A stretch of DNA of 48,109 nt. Source: CAZWVR01 sp964637235. Lineage in GTDB: Bacteria > Bacteroidota > Bacteroidia > Bacteroidales > S143-33. Of this stretch, positions 44,250 to 48,109 are shown one piece after another. The stretch is taken from the NCBI GenBank assembly GCA_964637235.1, contig CAZWVR010000006.1, positions 1-48,109 of the forward strand, in the 5' to 3' direction. How positions within the stretch are numbered: position 1 is the first letter of the stretch; every line of letters starts with the position of its first letter. A program made the position numbers and the translations under genes. A model generated the notes under the pieces. The model was given only the letters and a program-made list of their open reading frames with translations. It was not told where the DNA came from and did no database searches.

Positions 44250-46028
44250 TTATTCAACAAGGCTTTTGAAAGTATCATCGTCAAAATAATCTCTGAATTC
44301 CAGATCATTCTTAGCATAATCTTTCAATGAAGCATCTTTTTGTATTGCAGTTTGGAGGTTTGTAAATACTCCATTTTGATCACTATTGCGAGCTGCTTCA
44401 ACAGCTTTCAAATAGTAGTAATAAGCATTATCACTTTTTACACTATTAAGGGTATTAATTGCATCAGCTGTATTTCCTACTAAAAGTTGAGCCAAAGATT
44501 TATTATATGATGCAGGAGCACCAAATTTTTGAACAGCTTCTTGATATTTACCTTGTTTGATCAAAAGTACACCACAATTATATCCTACATCAGGATTAGC
44601 TTCTAATTGATAAGCTCTGTGGAAATAATCCTTAGCTTTTGCCATATCTCCTTTTGCATAATATAGAACACCATAATTATTAAGTACAGCAGTATTGTTC
44701 TGCTGAATATTTTCAGCTTTTTGTAATTCATTTTCAGCTTCTGTGAGGCGGTTCTCTTTGATGTAATAAACAGCTAAATTATTATAAGCTTTCCAATCGT
44801 CAGAATATTTACTGATATATGTCTTGTAAATAGTTTCTTTATCAGCACCTTGTGCACTCTGGGCTGCAAAGAATAATTCTTCTCTTGAAAGTTTATCAGG
44901 ATCAGTTTTAGCTAATTGTATCATTTCCTCTGGTGTTCTTTCTTTTGTTTGATATGTAGCTATAATTTCTGCACGACGTAATTTAGGCAATATTTCTTTT
45001 TTCAAAGTTTCATAAACTTCTGCCATTTTCTTAATCTCTTGCTCTCTAACATTAGGATCTGAGTACATAGAAAGGACGCGCAAAATTACTTCTTTATCTT
45101 CTATATTTGACTGTTGTACAAGAGTTTTGAAGCCTTCCCAGTCTTCATCAGGTGTAGTTTCTCTTGTTATATTCTTATCAGAAGCAAATTCCTCAAAATC
45201 TCCTTTCTTAAATTTCTTAGTCATAAAATCAGTAGCAGTTTTTCCACGACCTTGAACTAAATCATGGTTTAAGTCAATAGGTCCATCAGGAGAAGCATAA
45301 CTTGCAATTGCTATACCTTGCAAGTCAATGTCAGGATTATTTTTAAGCTGTTGTAATTTATTTAAGAAGGTATCGACTTCTGGTTTTCTCTGCTCTTTGT
45401 ATGGCAATCTTGATTGTTGCAATGGATAATACAAAACAAGTTTTTGCTGCTGAGGAACAGTTTTAGGCTTACTTATAGTAGCTCTAATGGTTTTCAATAA
45501 ACCTTTATTAGTATTACCCAAAGTGCCATTATCAACTATAAGACCAGGATCAACGAGTTCTGGTGTTGTAATTATACCTTGTCCTATTTTAACAGATACA
45601 AAAGTAACGCTTTGACCATTACCTCCAGTATTAGCACTGAATTTAAGTACTAAGTCAGATTTACGGAACTTAGGATCATAGTTAACAGTGTCAATATAAG
45701 TATAAGAACCTCCGGTCTTGTATTTGATAACAGGATTGTTATCTTTTACTTTCTCCCCTTGTAAAGTAGTAGATTTAAAATTAAGTTCTTCCCCGTTAGC
45801 ATTTGTAAGCGTTGGAGTTATTACTAAATAAGCTTTCTTAGGGAAAAATTTAGGAGGAAATTGTACAGATATACTAACAGGAACTTTTCCTGCATGCATT
45901 TCCAGCGGGTTTGGTGTCACTTGATATTTTAATTTGTCGGCATTATCTGCCATCTTTTTCAAAGAATTACAACCCGCTAATGCTACAATTAGCAATAAAG
46001 CCAATAATTTTAAAGTAGTACTTCTCAT
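44250..46028 (-). CDS. Lipoprotein with OmpA-like region and TPR repeats
   Basis: The ATG at 46028 gives 592 residues with a lipoprotein signal (MRSTTLKLLALLLIVALAGC); a start 12 codons upstream would spoil it. Residues about 30-170 are a beta-rich N-terminal domain (TPNPLEMHAGKVPVSISVQFPPKFFPKKA). About 190-300 resembles an OmpA-type peptidoglycan-binding fold (GIAIASYASPDGP, DLNHDLVQGRGKTATDFM). About 390-560 holds three to four TPR units (WKAYNNLAVYYIKENRLTEAENEL, AVLNNYGVLYYAKGDMAKAKDYF). Similar proteins are abundant in Bacteroidales; I recall a Porphyromonas surface antigen of this type but cannot name it with confidence. It probably sits at the outer membrane. Confidence 0.72.
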   Translation of the reverse strand: MRSTTLKLLALLLIVALAGCNSLKKMADNADKLKYQVTPNPLEMHAGKVPVSISVQFPPKFFPKKAYLVITPTLTNANGEELNFKSTTLQGEKVKDNNPVIKYKTGGSYTYIDTVNYDPKFRKSDLVLKFSANTGGNGQSVTFVSVKIGQGIITTPELVDPGLIVDNGTLGNTNKGLLKTIRATISKPKTVPQQQKLVLYYPLQQSRLPYKEQRKPEVDTFLNKLQQLKNNPDIDLQGIAIASYASPDGPIDLNHDLVQGRGKTATDFMTKKFKKGDFEEFASDKNITRETTPDEDWEGFKTLVQQSNIEDKEVILRVLSMYSDPNVREQEIKKMAEVYETLKKEILPKLRRAEIIATYQTKERTPEEMIQLAKTDPDKLSREELFFAAQSAQGADKETIYKTYISKYSDDWKAYNNLAVYYIKENRLTEAENELQKAENIQQNNTAVLNNYGVLYYAKGDMAKAKDYFHRAYQLEANPDVGYNCGVLLIKQGKYQEAVQKFGAPASYNKSLAQLLVGNTADAINTLNSVKSDNAYYYYLKAVEAARNSDQNGVFTNLQTAIQKDASLKDYAKNDLEFRDYFDDDTFKSLVE

Positions 46029-46061
46029 AATCAATTTGATTTTTTTATTGTTTTTCAAATA

Positions 46062-46069
46062 CAAAAGTA
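46062..46069 (-). promoter_or_regulatory. Possible -7 element for the TPR lipoprotein gene
   Basis: TACTTTTG on the minus strand matches TAnnTTTG and would give a leader of about 27 bases to the ATG at 46028. A TTG lies 23 bases upstream, slightly farther than usual for the -33 box. Confidence 0.38.
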
Positions 46070-46105
46070 AATTTAAATTTTGAAAAAAAAAACAATGTTT
46101 TTAAT

Positions 46106-46744
46106 TTATTCTACAATTGTTATACCAATAGGATAATTTTTTGCAAAAATAATCTGATAAATAGTGTCGAAATCTTTTTTATTATGCACAAAGTCCAAAT
46201 TATTAGTATCAATTATCAAAAATGGAATATTTTTTTCCTCTTTGAAAAATTCAAAATATGATTTTTCTATTTTTTTAAGATATTCCGCAGTAATATTACG
46301 CTCATATTCCCTTCCTCTTTTGCGAATATTTTCTAATAAATTTTCTGGTTTCAGGTGCAAATATACATATAAATCTGGTTTTGGTATATTTTTATAAATA
46401 ATGTCAAAAATATTTCTAAATAGACGGAATTCGTCGTCTTTTAATGTTTTTTTAGCAAAAATAATTGACTTAGGAAAATAATAGTCAGCGATAATCATAT
46501 TAGTAAACAGTTCGCGAGCATCAAAAATTTCATCTTTAAGTTGCCAGTATCTATCAATTAAAAATGAAGTTTCTACTTGAAAAGCATATCGTTCAGGATC
46601 TTGGTAAAACTTAGGTAAAAAAGGATTATCTTTAAAACGTTCTAAAATAGTTCTGGCATTAAGTTTATTTGCAAGTAATTTTGTCAAGCTTGTTTTACCT
46701 GCTCCAATATTACCTTCTATAACTAAAAAAGTAGATTTATTCAT
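46106..46744 (-). CDS. Deoxynucleoside kinase
   Basis: From the ATG at 46744 the protein has 212 residues. P-loop FLVIEGNIGAGKTS opens it, followed by RTILERFKDNPFLPKFY, RYAFQVETSFL, the DRYW/DRY-like motif and the lid RKRGREYERN. This is the dCK/dGK family that salvages deoxynucleosides by 5'-phosphorylation. An in-frame start 33 codons upstream would lie within clpC and would add an unconserved basic extension, so the inner ATG is chosen. The ATG overlaps the clpC stop by 8 bases (ATGAATAA), implying translational coupling. Specificity among deoxynucleosides cannot be read off. Confidence 0.88.
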   Translation of the reverse strand: MNKSTFLVIEGNIGAGKTSLTKLLANKLNARTILERFKDNPFLPKFYQDPERYAFQVETSFLIDRYWQLKDEIFDARELFTNMIIADYYFPKSIIFAKKTLKDDEFRLFRNIFDIIYKNIPKPDLYVYLHLKPENLLENIRKRGREYERNITAEYLKKIEKSYFEFFKEEKNIPFLIIDTNNLDFVHNKKDFDTIYQIIFAKNYPIGITIVE

Positions 46745-48109
46745 CTGATTTATTTTCGTTGTTATCAGGCGTTTCAGCTTGATTTTCAGTAGGTTCTTTA
46801 TAAGACAGAACCATTTTATCTTTTTGTTTATCGTAGTCAACAATTATCAATGAATTTTTTGGAATATTTTCCTCAATCATAAGATTTGCTATCTCATCTT
46901 CTATATATCGTTGTATAGCTCGCTTTATAGGTCGTGCACCATATTTTTTATCCAGTCCTTTTTCGGCTATCAATTCCTTAGCGTTATGTCTGATATCTAC
47001 GTCATAGCCAAGGTCTTTAACTCTTTTTATGAATTTTTGAAGTTCAATATCCACTATTTTATCAATTTCAGGTTTACCTAAGGAATTGAAAATTATAACA
47101 TCGTCAATTCTATTGAGGAATTCTGGGGAGAAAGCTTTTTTCAGAGCTTTTTTCAGAATGGTTTCGGTTTTGGAATCGGTTTCATCAGATTTAAATCCTA
47201 TGCCTTTACCGAATTGTTCGATATCTCGTGTTCCGATATTAGAGGTCATTATAATTATAGTGTTTTTAAAGTCTACTTTTCTACCAAGGCTATCAGTAAG
47301 TATTCCATCTTCTAATACTTGGAGTAAAATATTAAATACATCAGGATGCGCTTTTTCTATTTCATCCAATAGTACAACAGAATATGGTTTTCTACGTACT
47401 TTTTCTGTTAGTTGACCACCTTCTTCATAACCTACGTAGCCGGGAGGAGCACCAACAAGACGAGAGATACTGAATTTTTCCATATATTCGCTCATATCAA
47501 TACGTACCAATGCATCTTGGGTATCAAAAAGAAATTCTGCGAGTAATTTAGCAAGATATGTTTTACCTACTCCCGTAGGACCTAAGAATATAAATGAAGC
47601 AATTGGCTTATTGGGGTCTTTTAGACCTGTTCTGCTGCGTTGTATTGCTCGCACTACTTTATCTACTGCTTGATCCTGACCAATAATTTTCTCTTTAAGT
47701 AATTTTCTCATATTGCGCAGTCTCTCATTTTCTCCTTGTGCTATTCTGCTAACAGGTATTCCAGTCATCATAGAGACAACTTCTTCAACGCTATCGACAT
47801 CTACCTTTTCTTTCTTTTCGCTCAATGAAGCAAGCCATTTTTCTTTTTCAATTTCTAATTGTTCTTCGAGCTGATGCTCCTCATCTCTATATTTTGCAGC
47901 AGTCTCAAAGTCCTGATTTTCAACTGCTTTTGTTTTTAATTCTCTAATTTTCTCAATTTTCTTTTCTATCATCAAAATCTCCTTAGGTACTTTTATTTTA
48001 GATATATGAACGCGTGAGCCAGCTTCGTCCATTACATCAATAGCTTTATCAGGAAGATGTCTATCTGTAATATAACGATCTGAAAGTTTTACACAAGCTT
48101 CAATAGCCT
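46737..48109 (-). CDS. clpC: ClpC-type AAA+ chaperone-unfoldase (5' end outside window)
   Basis: The frame is open to the right window edge; residues before the first internal Met read AIEACVKLSDRYITDRHLPDKAIDV, the end of the first AAA+ domain of ClpC. An internal UVR/coiled-coil domain with KIEKIRELKTKAVENQDFETAA follows. The second AAA+ domain contains FLGPTGVGKTYLAK, VLLDEIEKAHPDVF, TSNIGTRDIEQFG and GARPIKRAIQRYIED. ClpC uses ATP to unfold substrates for ClpP. The N-terminal domain and the first Walker motifs lie outside. The stop overlaps the kinase start. Confidence 0.9.
   Translation of the reverse strand, partial: AIEACVKLSDRYITDRHLPDKAIDVMDEAGSRVHISKIKVPKEILMIEKKIEKIRELKTKAVENQDFETAAKYRDEEHQLEEQLEIEKEKWLASLSEKKEKVDVDSVEEVVSMMTGIPVSRIAQGENERLRNMRKLLKEKIIGQDQAVDKVVRAIQRSRTGLKDPNKPIASFIFLGPTGVGKTYLAKLLAEFLFDTQDALVRIDMSEYMEKFSISRLVGAPPGYVGYEEGGQLTEKVRRKPYSVVLLDEIEKAHPDVFNILLQVLEDGILTDSLGRKVDFKNTIIIMTSNIGTRDIEQFGKGIGFKSDETDSKTETILKKALKKAFSPEFLNRIDDVIIFNSLGKPEIDKIVDIELQKFIKRVKDLGYDVDIRHNAKELIAEKGLDKKYGARPIKRAIQRYIEDEIANLMIEENIPKNSLIIVDYDKQKDKMVLSYKEPTENQAETPDNNENKSDE

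Noticed and set aside
1..48109. tRNA, rRNA or complete IS elements
   Set aside because: No cloverleaf with a T-loop motif, no rRNA-like stretch and no transposase frame was found in the gaps.

Overview
The window looks like a chromosomal segment of an AT-rich member of the Bacteroidota, probably class Bacteroidia. The evidence is the T9SS sorting domains (type A at the ends of the genes at 22920 and 31529, type B at the end of the gene at 35793), a SprB-type repeat adhesin, a Bacteroidota LptD, a DUF4924 protein, a DUF4369/thioredoxin-like protein, and a few upstream boxes of the Bacteroidota TAnnTTTG type. No phage, insertion-sequence transposase, CRISPR array, rRNA or tRNA was seen. Most genes are ordinary chromosomal genes, but several arrangements are unusual.

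Layout. 1-1863 (+): rdgB (5' end outside the window) overlapping mtaB. 7955-1866 (-): a tight five-gene run of a TrmN6-like tRNA methyltransferase, DUF4924, a receiver protein whose phosphoacceptor Asp is Glu, a GAF/PAS sensor with no kinase domain, and a 7TM-DISM protein with a SpoIIE/PP2C phosphatase. 8010-11852 (+): an exported propeller/transglutaminase protein and a DPP IV-like peptidase. 14830-12038 (-): a serine hydrolase fused to a degenerate GH3-like region. 14910-17880 (+): a GT2 glycosyltransferase coupled to a freestanding archaeal-type ThrRS editing domain, a decayed membrane-protein gene, and a COG2403-type P-loop GTPase. 21525-17957 (-): an AddA-like helicase-nuclease coupled to a small membrane protein. 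21652-24710 (+): UspA and a secreted Asp-box protein. 28115-24799 (-): a FAD/Fe-S D-2-hydroxyacid dehydrogenase and AroQ. 28291-35311: an alkaline phosphatase lipoprotein, an isocitrate dehydrogenase-like enzyme, a secreted FN3 protein, a thioredoxin-like protein and a NifX-like protein. 35724-40766: a small HAD protein and a giant SprB/PKD surface protein. 48109-40868 (-): clpC (5' end outside), a deoxynucleoside kinase, a TPR lipoprotein, lptD and an hxpB-like phosphatase.

Non-coding structure. A family of short elements with ggggctgtc/gacagcccc-type ends lies in 3' intergenic gaps, mostly between convergent genes. Two are MITE-like, with terminal inverted repeats; others are reduced to simple hairpins that probably work as terminators. 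A separate GC-rich, strongly palindromic element of about 170 nt lies at 31300-31470.

The best candidates for something undescribed are the kinase-less signalling operon at 1866-7955, and the freestanding ThrRS editing domain coupled to a glycosyltransferase at 14910-16060. Both are inferences from gene content and need comparative genomics and biochemistry.
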